Shown here: positions 1 through 7,402 of the stretch, one piece after another
How the letters are laid out: each line of letters opens with the position of its first letter
Position numbering within the stretch: position 1 is the first letter of the stretch
Assembly: GCA_910577515.1 (NCBI GenBank)
Contig: CAJTLW010000005.1
Span: forward strand, 24,166-88,165
DNA: 64,000 bases
Direction: 5' to 3'
Source of the DNA: an uncultured Vampirovibrio sp.
GTDB taxonomy: Bacteria > Cyanobacteriota > Vampirovibrionia > Gastranaerophilales > Gastranaerophilaceae
The notes under the pieces: model-generated
What the model was told of the DNA's origin: nothing
What the model saw: only the letters and a program-made list of their open reading frames with translations
Databases searched by the model: none
Translations under genes and position numbers: made by a program

Positions 1-557
1 CCAATTAAATGCAGTACTAAATCTTTAGCACTCACCCATTTGTTTAATTTACCGTTAAATTCAACCTTAATAGCCCCGGGAACTTTGAACCATGTCTCAC
101 CTGATGCCATAGCACATGCTAAATCGGTTGAACCTACACCTGTTGAAAAAGCACCCAAAGCACCGTATGTACAAGTATGCGAATCAGCTCCTATAATTAA
201 ATCACCTGCCGTCACTATACCGCTATCAGGCAAAAGCGCATGTTCAATTCCCATTCTGCCAACTTCAAAGAAAAACTCTAAATCCATTTCGCGGGCAAAT
301 TTTCTGATTAAATTAACCTGCTCTGCAGATTTAATATCTTTGTTTGGCACAAAATGATCTGGTACAAAAACACATCTTTTCGGGTCAAAAACCTTGCTAA
401 CACCAATTTTCCTAAATTCATTAATTGCAACAGGCCCTGTAATGTCATTTGCTAAAGTAATATCAACTTTGGCCGTAAGTAACTGCCCTGCTTTTACTTC
501 CTCCAAGCCGGCATGAGCTGCAAAAATTTTCTCTGTTATTGTCATTGGTCTTGTCAT
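1..557 (-). CDS. leuC: 3-isopropylmalate dehydratase/homoaconitase large subunit, partial (N-terminal part)
   Basis: Cut by the left window edge, leaving about 185 N-terminal residues of an expected 420 or more. This aconitase-fold [4Fe-4S] enzyme isomerises 2-isopropylmalate in leucine synthesis; the homoaconitase branch cannot be excluded. The protein starts MTRPMTITEKIFAAHAGLEE, and further on has GADSHTCTYGALGAF, which carries the first cluster-ligand cysteine. The ATG is preceded by AGGGGA eight bases upstream. A small cysteine-rich gene lies 35 bp upstream on the same strand, so the two may be co-transcribed. The leuD-type small subunit is not in the window. Family assignment is firm; the exact substrate is inferred. 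Confidence 0.9.
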   Translation of the reverse strand, partial: MTRPMTITEKIFAAHAGLEEVKAGQLLTAKVDITLANDITGPVAINEFRKIGVSKVFDPKRCVFVPDHFVPNKDIKSAEQVNLIRKFAREMDLEFFFEVGRMGIEHALLPDSGIVTAGDLIIGADSHTCTYGALGAFSTGVGSTDLACAMASGETWFKVPGAIKVEFNGKLNKWVSAKDLVLHLI

Positions 558-592
558 TGGCGTTTCCCCTATTGATTACTGTTGTCTGATAA

Positions 593-775
593 CTAGTCTT
601 GTTTTGGACTTTGTTTTGCTTTAACATCTAAAAGCGCATTGTGCGCTATTACATATACCGCACAAGTTTTCAAATTTTGAACATACCAGGCACAACTTTC
701 TTGCGCACAAACTGCATTAATGTCTTTGCCTGATGAAATTAACGGGCAAATAGGAATATTACCGTTGTTTGACAT
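593..775 (-). CDS. Small cysteine-rich protein of unknown function (60 aa)
   Basis: This 60-residue protein has four cysteines at positions 10, 23, 28 and 38, in the arrangement CPL..., C-x4-C-AWY and C-AVYVIAHN. I have seen similar 'CPL...C...ENCAWY...C' small proteins in anaerobe genomes, but no function is known to me. A metal or iron-sulfur site is possible and unproven. It has a good ribosome-binding site (GAGGTAA, five bases before the ATG). It sits between the flavoprotein and leuC genes on the same strand, so all three may form one transcript. It is a real gene rather than a shadow because of the RBS, the clean cysteine pattern and the lack of a better frame. Confidence 0.7.
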   Translation of the reverse strand: MSNNGNIPICPLISSGKDINAVCAQESCAWYVQNLKTCAVYVIAHNALLDVKAKQSPKQD

Positions 776-804
776 AGTTTACCTCAATTTCTATACTTTT
801 TATT

Positions 805-1665
805 CTATCTCATTGTTTTTTCTAGTTCGCGAGCTTGTCTTTGAAGATTGCAACTGTTTTCATCGCATCTTTTTTCATAATCTTTATAAATCTTTGTTCT
901 GTTTATAACTTCATCAAAATCTACAAGATGTGCATCAAAATCTGGTCCATCTACACAAGCAAATTTAACTTCATTGCCAACAGTTACTCTGCAGGCACCA
1001 CACATGCCTGTTCCATCTACCATTATAGGGTTCATTGAAACTTCAGTTTTAATACCTTTTCCTCTGGTTAAATCCGCAACAGCTTTCATCATAGGCATAG
1101 GGCCAACCGCAATAGCATAATTTACGGTTTCTTTATCCATAATTTCCTGCATTACACCAGTTACAAAACCTTTTTGGCCAAGCGAACCATCATCTGTTGT
1201 GATATATAATTCACTGCAGGCATCTTTCATTTTATCCTGCCAGAAAATAAGGTCTTTATTTCTTGCACCCATAATCATATAAACCTTATTGCCAGCATCT
1301 TTAAATGCTTTTGCAATTAAATAGCAGGGTGCTGCACCATATCCGCCAGCCAGGCAAACAACAGTGCCGTATTTTTCAATGTGTGTAGGCTGCCCCAAAG
1401 GCCCTACGATATCTTCAATTTCATCCCCTACTTCAAGAGAAGCAAGTTTCTTGGTTGTATAGCCAACAGCCATATAAACAATCGTCAATTCCTCTGTTTC
1501 CCTGTTATAATCAGCAATTGTTAGGGGAATTCTTTCAGAATTCTTATCAGTTCTTAAAATTATAAATTGCCCCGCTTTAGCATTTTTTGTAATAAAAGGA
1601 GCTTTAATTCTAATCTCAAATTGATTTGCACATAATTCCTTTTTATATAAAATTTTATATCCCAA
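805..1665 (-). CDS. FAD/NAD-binding electron-transfer subunit (NfnA / SudB / PyrK-like)
   Basis: A 286-residue ferredoxin-NADP reductase-fold protein that passes electrons between NAD(P)H, FAD and a [2Fe-2S] cluster. Visible motifs are the FAD site R-x-PLT (residues 45-49), the nucleotide-binding GGYGAAP (107-113), and a C-terminal CGAC...C cluster motif (C222, C225, C237). The open frame extends 38 codons further upstream, but a TTG codon preceded by GAGGAG gives the expected N-terminus MGYKILYKKELC, so I place the start there. The usual partner (the large NfnB/GltA-like subunit) is not adjacent in this window. Which complex it serves (NADH-dependent ferredoxin:NADP oxidoreductase, sulfide dehydrogenase or dihydroorotate dehydrogenase) cannot be read from the sequence. 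Confidence 0.85.
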   Translation of the reverse strand: MGYKILYKKELCANQFEIRIKAPFITKNAKAGQFIILRTDKNSERIPLTIADYNRETEELTIVYMAVGYTTKKLASLEVGDEIEDIVGPLGQPTHIEKYGTVVCLAGGYGAAPCYLIAKAFKDAGNKVYMIMGARNKDLIFWQDKMKDACSELYITTDDGSLGQKGFVTGVMQEIMDKETVNYAIAVGPMPMMKAVADLTRGKGIKTEVSMNPIMVDGTGMCGACRVTVGNEVKFACVDGPDFDAHLVDFDEVINRTKIYKDYEKRCDENSCNLQRQARELEKTMR

Positions 1666-1743
1666 TTTTTCTCTCCTCGTTTTATAGCATGATAACTTCA
1701 AAATAATTATACTATAAAATTCAAAACTGAGAAAATAAGTAAC

Positions 1744-1770
1744 AAAAAAGCGGGATTTTATTTTCCCGCC
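1744..1770 (-). terminator. Rho-independent terminator of the Asn-rich gene
   Basis: On the minus strand a GCGGGA/TCCCGC stem (1750-1755 with 1764-1769) is followed by a run of six T residues, just past the stop codon of the gene at 1790-2455. Confidence 0.7.
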
Positions 1771-1789
1771 CCTTTGCAATTTAAATTAT

Positions 1790-2455
1790 CTAAAAAAGTT
1801 TCTTTCCGCTGCTTATAAGCCCCATAACATCGCCAAGAGTGTTAAACAGGCCATTTGATGAATTATTATTTGAAGCAGTATTTTTATTTAGATGACTGTT
1901 ACTTGTATTTAACATATTATTATTTAGACCAAGCATAGATAGCATATTATTGTAAACCTGATTTTGGTAACCATTTAAGAAATTTAGATAATCATATCTG
2001 TTAGCCAATTCATTATTCACAAGTTCATTTCTTTTTGCTTCAACATTTTGTGCCAAATCGCTTATCGCGCCAGCTCTTTTTGATTCAATATCATTAAGAT
2101 TATCCATAAATATTGAATTGTTAACATTGCCAAATCTTCTTGCAATATCATTTTGCATCTCCCTAATCATCGGAGTATAAGTATTTTGAATAGTATTTAT
2201 ACCCTGGTTTAGATATGCATTTACCTGATTATTAAGATTTTTCACCGTTTCGTCAGAAAACACATTAACATTTGGCATATTTTCATAAAATGACTTTTGT
2301 GCAAAATTATAAGCAGCCTGTTCATAAGGATCCATATTATATGAAGATTTCACTCCATTTTTTGTACTTGAGGCGCTGCTTTTATTTTGGCCATTTACCG
2401 TAATAGAAGAAGATAAATCGTAAATTTTTGGTTTGTTTTTAGTTTTTTTTGACAT
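1790..2455 (-). CDS. Hypothetical Asn-rich coiled-coil protein
   Basis: I do not recognise a family. The 221-residue product has a basic, Ser/Asn-rich head (about residues 1-45), a central helical region with heptad-like spacing that includes IREMQNDIARRF and DLAQNVEAKRNELVNNEL (about 70-160), and a low-complexity Asn/Ser tail. There is no signal peptide or membrane segment. The second ATG of the frame is preferred (MSKKTKNK...) because AAGGAAA lies ten bases upstream, while the earlier ATG has no ribosome-binding site. It is followed by its own terminator and lies between a flavoprotein gene and dnaK, apparently as a single-gene unit. Similar Asn-rich coiled proteins occur in phage virions, but nothing phage-like lies nearby. 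Confidence 0.6.
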   Translation of the reverse strand: MSKKTKNKPKIYDLSSSITVNGQNKSSASSTKNGVKSSYNMDPYEQAAYNFAQKSFYENMPNVNVFSDETVKNLNNQVNAYLNQGINTIQNTYTPMIREMQNDIARRFGNVNNSIFMDNLNDIESKRAGAISDLAQNVEAKRNELVNNELANRYDYLNFLNGYQNQVYNNMLSMLGLNNNMLNTSNSHLNKNTASNNNSSNGLFNTLGDVMGLISSGKKLF

Positions 2456-2594
2456 AAAAAATTTTCCTTTCATTTCACAAACAGAAAAATATAAGGAAAA
2501 TCAATTATTAAAATATAACAGCATTTATATTTTATCATATTGCCCAATGCTTTGTATAGAGCAAAAATACTCTATTTCAGGCATGCTAATAATA

Positions 2595-2634
2595 AAAAAT
2601 CTCCGGAACTTTAAAAAGTATACCGGAGATTTTT
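2595..2634 (-). terminator. Terminator downstream of dnaK
   Basis: A perfect 12-bp stem AAAAATCTCCGG (2595-2606) pairs with its complement (2623-2634). It is followed on the minus strand by a T-rich run, 17 bp beyond the dnaK stop codon. Confidence 0.85.
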
Positions 2635-2650
2635 AAAATAAAATCAGATT

Positions 2651-4501
2651 TTATTCTTTTGTGTATTCTGCATCAATAACATCGTCATTGTTATTTGAAG
2701 CATTTTGTTCGCCTGAAGAAGTGTTTTCTGCACTGTCAGTATTTTGTGCATCCTGACCTTCTTTTTGAACCTGTGCATAAGCAGCCTGGCTTATAGCATA
2801 CATTGTTTGCTGAAGCTCTTCAGATAATTTTTTAATTTCTTCATGGGCTTTATTTTCATCAAGAGCTTTTCTTAAAGCAGTTTTTTGTTCTTCAAGTTTT
2901 GTTTTATCGGAATCTGAAATTTTACCTTCAAAATCTTTCACAATTCTATCAGCAGCAGATATCATGCTTTCAGCATTGTTTTTAGTTTCAGCTTCTTCTT
3001 TTTTCTTCTTGTCTTCTGTAGCATTAGCTTCAGCTTCTTTTACCATTTTATCGATATCAGATTCTGATAGATTTGAAGAATTTGTTATTGTAATTTTTTG
3101 TTCTTTGTTTGTAGCTTTATCTTTAGCTGTAACGTTTACAATACCGTTAGCGTCAATATCAAAAGTTACTTCAATTTGAGGCATACCTTTCATTGCAGGC
3201 GGAATACCATCTAGTCTGAACATGCCGAGAGATTTATTGTCTCTTGCCATTGGTCTTTCACCTTGAAGAACGTGGATATCAACAGCTGTTTGATTGTCAT
3301 CAGCAGTTGAAAATACTTGTGATTTTGAAACAGGAATTGTTGTGTTTCTTTGTACTAAAGGTGTCATAACACCGCCAAGAGTTTCAATACCAAGAGTTAA
3401 AGGTGTTACATCCAAAAGAACGATATCTTTTACCTCACCTGCTAAAACACCCGCTTGAACTGCAGCACCAACTGCAACTACTTCATCAGGGTTAACGGAT
3501 TGGTTAGGCTCTTTTCCTGTGTATTCTTTAACCAAAGCTTGAACTGCAGGAATTCTTGTTGAACCACCTACAAGAACAACTTCATCAATTTCATTTTTAG
3601 AAATGCCTGCATCTTTAATAGCTTGTTCAACAGGTTTTTTACATCTTTCCAATAAATCATGAGATAATTCTTCAAACTTAGCACGGCTTAATGTCATATC
3701 TAAGTGTTTTGGACCGTTTGCATCAGCTGTAATAAACGGAAGATTGATATTTGTTTCAACAACGCTTGATAATTCGCATTTTGCTTTTTCAGCAGCTTCT
3801 TTTAATCTTTGCATTGCTTGTTTATCTGATTTTAAATCAATACCTTCGGTTTTTTTGAATTCTTCCGCAAGAAAATCCATAACTTTTTGGTCAAAATCAT
3901 CACCGCCAAGGTGTGTATCTCCTGAAGTTGATAATACCTCATGAACACCATCGCCGATTTCAAGAATTGAAACATCAAATGTACCGCCGCCAAGGTCGAA
4001 TACTAAAACTTTTTCAGTTTTTTCTTTTTCAAGACCATAAGCAAGAGCAGCAGCCGTAGGTTCGTTTACGATACGCAAAACATCAAGTCCTGCAATCTTA
4101 CCTGCATCTTTTGTTGCCTGTCTTTGAGCATCGTTAAAATAAGCCGGAACCGTAATTACAGCGCTTGTTACCTTTTCGCCCAAATAATTTGAAGCATCAT
4201 CAGCCAGTTTTCTTAAAATCATAGCTGAAATTTCTTGCGGCGTATAGTCTTTGCCGTCTATGTTTTTCTTAAAATCTTCGCCCATGTGGCGTTTGATTGA
4301 AATTACAGTTCTGTCAGGGTTTAAAATTGCTTGACGTTTAGCCAGCTGGCCAACTAATCTTTCACCTGATTTTGAAAAACCAACAATTGAAGGGGTTGTT
4401 CTTGAACCTTCAGCGTTTGCAATAACTGTCGGTTTACCACCTTCCATAACAGCAACCACTGAGTTTGTTGTCCCAAGGTCTATACCTATTGTTTTTGCCA
4501 T
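2651..4501 (-). CDS. dnaK: Chaperone protein DnaK (Hsp70)
   Basis: Full-length Hsp70 (616 aa) that binds unfolded polypeptides in the cytoplasm in an ATP-controlled cycle. The N-terminal actin-fold ATPase begins MAKTIGIDLGTTNSVVAVME and has the phosphate-binding VLVFDLGGGTFDVSIL and VVLVGGSTRIP motifs. The substrate-binding domain starts near DVTPLTLGIETLGG (about residue 380). The C-terminal lid is helical and ends in an acidic tail. The start is fixed by GGAGAT ten bases upstream. The gene stands alone: hrcA, grpE and dnaJ are not adjacent, and I see no CIRCE operator (GAGTGCTAA type) upstream, so heat-shock control here must use another mechanism. Confidence 0.98.
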   Translation of the reverse strand: MAKTIGIDLGTTNSVVAVMEGGKPTVIANAEGSRTTPSIVGFSKSGERLVGQLAKRQAILNPDRTVISIKRHMGEDFKKNIDGKDYTPQEISAMILRKLADDASNYLGEKVTSAVITVPAYFNDAQRQATKDAGKIAGLDVLRIVNEPTAAALAYGLEKEKTEKVLVFDLGGGTFDVSILEIGDGVHEVLSTSGDTHLGGDDFDQKVMDFLAEEFKKTEGIDLKSDKQAMQRLKEAAEKAKCELSSVVETNINLPFITADANGPKHLDMTLSRAKFEELSHDLLERCKKPVEQAIKDAGISKNEIDEVVLVGGSTRIPAVQALVKEYTGKEPNQSVNPDEVVAVGAAVQAGVLAGEVKDIVLLDVTPLTLGIETLGGVMTPLVQRNTTIPVSKSQVFSTADDNQTAVDIHVLQGERPMARDNKSLGMFRLDGIPPAMKGMPQIEVTFDIDANGIVNVTAKDKATNKEQKITITNSSNLSESDIDKMVKEAEANATEDKKKKEEAETKNNAESMISAADRIVKDFEGKISDSDKTKLEEQKTALRKALDENKAHEEIKKLSEELQQTMYAISQAAYAQVQKEGQDAQNTDSAENTSSGEQNASNNNDDVIDAEYTKE

Positions 4502-4648
4502 AGTATTTTATCTCCTTATATAAAATAATCTTTTTCTCTAATACTTTAAATTTATCACCATAATTAATAACATTTAAAAAAATAAACAAAAAATTAATAT
4601 TTTAATCAAATTCTATGTTAAAATCATATAAAGTAAGAGGCTAAAATT

Positions 4649-5038
4649 ATGGATTACAACATAGAAGAAGAGTATTGCAAAATAATTCAATCCAAATTAG
4701 ATTTGGAAGATTTTGACGGAGCGCTTTTAAATGCAAAGAAGCTGCTTAAATATGCGCCTGATTGCGCCAGAGGATATTATTATCAAGGGCTTTGCCATTA
4801 TGCATTGTGCGATTTTGATGCTTCCATAAATAATTACGAAAAATGCATCGAACTAGACCACAATTTCGCAAAGGCATACTACAACCTTGGAATTGCAAAG
4901 TATTATCTTGGCTATTTTAAAGAAGCTAAAAACTATATAGAATATGCATACAAACTGTTCACAAATAAAGAAGACAAAACAGCATGTGCAAAATGTGTTG
5001 ATTCGCTTGAATTTATCCAAGAAGAGCATGGGCTATGA
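4649..5038 (+). CDS. Tetratricopeptide repeat (TPR) protein
   Basis: The 129-residue all-helical protein contains about three TPR units, clearest at GYYYQGLCHYALCDFDASINN and AKAYYNLGIAKYYLGYFKEA (about residues 45-100). There is no signal peptide, so it is probably a cytoplasmic adaptor. An AGAGG ribosome-binding site precedes the ATG. Its stop codon overlaps the start of the histidine kinase (ATGA), so the two are translationally coupled and may work as a signalling pair. The specific partner is unknown. Confidence 0.8.
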   Translation: MDYNIEEEYCKIIQSKLDLEDFDGALLNAKKLLKYAPDCARGYYYQGLCHYALCDFDASINNYEKCIELDHNFAKAYYNLGIAKYYLGYFKEAKNYIEYAYKLFTNKEDKTACAKCVDSLEFIQEEHGL

Positions 5039-6012
5039 AGTTTCTGTTTTTAAGCGCAATATTGGTTGGCATAATAAGTTTATTTTGTTGTTTGCTTATT
5101 TTGAAATACTTTAAGCTTTCAATAAAATATGAAAATTTAATAATATATATTAAAAAAATTACAACCCTTGTAAGTTCAGCAAGATATGGTAATCTCTGCT
5201 CAAGAATAGACAATGACCCTGATAAAATAACAGGTGAATTATCTAAAAACCTAAATAACCTTTTAGAAAGCATATTAGATAGAGATGTAATGATTAATGA
5301 ATATGTTGAAAACGAAAAGGAGGAAACCAATTTAAAAGAAGATTTTATTGCAAGCTTAACACATGACCTTAAAGTGCCGATTATTGCACAGGATAACACT
5401 TTTGACCTTCTTTTAAATGAAAAATTCGGCACACTCACAGATATTCAAAAAGAAGCACTTATCAAACTTAAAATATCTAATATGGATTTAAAATATTTAG
5501 TAGAAGCCTTGCTGGAAACCTACAAAGTAGAACACAAAGGAATTATCATCAATAAAGAAAAAGATACTTTAATAAATAGTTTTATAAAAGATGTCATAGC
5601 ACAATTATCAAGTATTTTTGAACTTCATAATAAAAAAATTGATTTTAAAACGGAATTAAATGATAATTTCACAGCAAATATAGACATATTTTTAACAAAA
5701 AGAGTTATAAATAATTTAATACTAAACGCTTTAAGTTATAGTACAAATTCTGATACAATAGATGTTTTATTAAAAGGAACAAAAGAAAGTTTTTTAATAA
5801 GCATAAAAGATTACGGTATGGGAATTGAAAAAGAAGATATTGATAAAATATTTAATAAATTCTACAGTGGAAAATCAAATTTAAGACAAGCATCAACTGG
5901 TTTAGGGCTTTATTTATCAAATAAAATTATAAAAGCTTTAGGTGGAAAAATTGAAGTAGAAAGCATCCTAAATCAAGGCTCTACTTTTACCATCACATTG
6001 CCTTCAGAATAA
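5035..6012 (+). CDS. Membrane-anchored sensor histidine kinase
   Basis: A 325-residue kinase with one N-terminal membrane segment (about residues 3-27) and no obvious extracellular sensor domain. A HisKA dimerisation domain carries the phospho-accepting His110 in SLTHDLKVPI, followed by a HATPase domain with an N box (NLILNALSYS), a G1 box (KDYGMGIEKEDI) and a G2 box (STGLGLYLS). It overlaps the TPR gene by four bases. No response regulator gene lies next to it, so its target is unknown. Input may come through the TPR partner; that is an inference from gene coupling only. Confidence 0.9.
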   Translation: MKFLFLSAILVGIISLFCCLLILKYFKLSIKYENLIIYIKKITTLVSSARYGNLCSRIDNDPDKITGELSKNLNNLLESILDRDVMINEYVENEKEETNLKEDFIASLTHDLKVPIIAQDNTFDLLLNEKFGTLTDIQKEALIKLKISNMDLKYLVEALLETYKVEHKGIIINKEKDTLINSFIKDVIAQLSSIFELHNKKIDFKTELNDNFTANIDIFLTKRVINNLILNALSYSTNSDTIDVLLKGTKESFLISIKDYGMGIEKEDIDKIFNKFYSGKSNLRQASTGLGLYLSNKIIKALGGKIEVESILNQGSTFTITLPSE

Positions 6013-6057
6013 AGAAAACAGGGTGAAATGTACCCAATTAGCAAGCTTTAAACACTA

Positions 6058-6088
6058 AAAAAGCGGTGTTAATGACGCACCGCTTTTT
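6058..6088. terminator. Bidirectional terminator between the kinase and rpsT
   Basis: An 11-bp stem, AAAAAGCGGTG (6058-6068) with CACCGCTTTTT (6078-6088), has a nine-base loop. The A/T tracts on both sides suit termination of both convergent units. Confidence 0.85.
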
Positions 6089-6134
6089 ATAATTTATTAA
6101 AGGTTTTACACTTCTTTTTTTGGTAAACCAAAAA

Positions 6135-6404
6135 CTATTTTGAAGCTTTAAGTTTATTAATCGCAATTGTTAATCTTGATTTTTTTCTTGCAGCTGTGTT
6201 TTTGTGTAAAATACCTTTTGAAACAGCCTTATCGCAAAGCTTATAAACATTTGAAAGAGCAGCTTTTAGTTCTTCTTCTGATGCATTAACAGCAGCTAAA
6301 GCCTTTTTAACTGCAGTTTTAATTGAAGTTTTAAAAGCAGTGTTTCTTTCATTGTTTCTAATTGCAACAAGTACTCTTTTTTTTGCAGATTTAATATTTG
6401 CCAT
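6135..6404 (-). CDS. rpsT: 30S ribosomal protein S20
   Basis: An 89-residue, very basic helical protein that binds 16S rRNA in the small subunit. It has the usual S20 head (MANIKSAKKRVLVAIRNNER) and the C-terminal NTAARKKSRLTIAIN region. It is full length for the family. The RBS AAGGAAAA lies upstream of the ATG. It is monocistronic and ends just before the shared terminator at 6058-6088. Confidence 0.97.
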   Translation of the reverse strand: MANIKSAKKRVLVAIRNNERNTAFKTSIKTAVKKALAAVNASEEELKAALSNVYKLCDKAVSKGILHKNTAARKKSRLTIAINKLKASK

Positions 6405-6512
6405 TTTTTATTTTCCTTTTCTTTTTTAAACTGACATTATCTGCGAGGTTTTTTAAGTGAGTACCCATATATTACAAAAAATAAACTTAAATTACAAGAG
6501 GATGAATAAATA

Positions 6513-6899
6513 TTACCCAAGCCCCATATAATATTGATAAATCCTGTCTCCCAAAATAAAAAAAGCAGCAATCATACTGGTTACAGCCATCAAAAGAACT
6601 GACGCCGCCCCCATATCTTTTGCAAATTTTACAAGACGGGAATATTTATTTTTATAATAAGCATCAAGTGCAAATTCAAAAACAGAATTTATAAGTTCCA
6701 TTACAAGTACAAGAGAATTACACAACAGCAAAATACAAAATGCCAAAATGGAAACTTTTAAAAGAATTGCAGCCAAAAGTATAGCAGATGCTATATATAA
6801 ATGTTTTCTAAAATTCCTTTGCGACCTAAAAGCAAGATAGAGTCCATCAAAGGCGTGACTTGCACTTTTTATAAAACTTTTTGATTGAAATTTTTTCAT
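6513..6899 (-). CDS. dgkA: Diacylglycerol/undecaprenol kinase (DgkA family)
   Basis: A small integral membrane lipid kinase (128 aa) with three predicted membrane helices. It phosphorylates diacylglycerol or undecaprenol; undecaprenol is usual in Gram-positive-type homologues, and the substrate here is undetermined. The family signature is visible as LVMELINSVFEFALD followed by KFAKDMGAASVLL. It overlaps the ybeY gene by four bases, and ybeY in turn overlaps the HD phosphodiesterase gene, giving a three-gene operon (pgpH-like, ybeY, dgkA) of a type common in Firmicutes and Cyanobacteria-related genomes. Confidence 0.93.
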   Translation of the reverse strand: MKKFQSKSFIKSASHAFDGLYLAFRSQRNFRKHLYIASAILLAAILLKVSILAFCILLLCNSLVLVMELINSVFEFALDAYYKNKYSRLVKFAKDMGAASVLLMAVTSMIAAFFILGDRIYQYYMGLG

Positions 6900-7402
6900 A
6901 AAAGACTTAAAACCCGATTCTGAATATCTACAATAAAATTGTAATCCTCTTCTATCTGGTGGTCAAATCCAAGCAAATGCAAAATTCCATGGCAAATTAA
7001 CGTAAGCACTTCTTCTTTGATATCAACTTTTGCTTGTGCTTTAGCAGTATCAACCGATATCAAAATCTCCCCAAGGTATATATCACCTTCCATTACCATT
7101 TTAAAATCATCATCCGCAAAAAGTGCAAAAGTTATAACATCTGTCGAACAGTCCTTATCACGATACTCTCTGTTTATTTCCTGAATTTTTGTATCATCAA
7201 TAAATAAAATATCAAAAGACAAACTTTTAAATTTTAAACCGGAAAAACAAGTATTATCTCTAACTTCGTCTATTTTTAAAAGATTGTCTAAAATCTTGGG
7301 CAACAATGCTTCAACTTCGCTTAATTCAAAGCCAAGTTCACCCTCGTATTCAGATGTAACATTATAAAAATATTTAATTTTATTCTTCATTATTTTCTTC
7401 AT
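6896..7402 (-). CDS. ybeY: Endoribonuclease YbeY
   Basis: A single-strand-specific metal-dependent RNase involved in 16S rRNA 3'-end maturation and ribosome quality control. The zinc-binding HGILHLLGFDH motif near residue 140 is intact, and the conserved DVITFALF segment precedes it. At 168 residues it is full length. The start lies inside the 3' end of the upstream HD phosphodiesterase gene (23-bp overlap). A second ATG 12 bases further in (MKNKIKYF...) is an equally possible start. It is followed by dgkA with a four-base overlap. Confidence 0.95.
   Translation of the reverse strand: MKKIMKNKIKYFYNVTSEYEGELGFELSEVEALLPKILDNLLKIDEVRDNTCFSGLKFKSLSFDILFIDDTKIQEINREYRDKDCSTDVITFALFADDDFKMVMEGDIYLGEILISVDTAKAQAKVDIKEEVLTLICHGILHLLGFDHQIEEDYNFIVDIQNRVLSLL

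Noticed and set aside
4502..4648. CIRCE heat-shock operator before dnaK
   Set aside because: No GAGTGCTAA-type inverted repeat is present in the leader.
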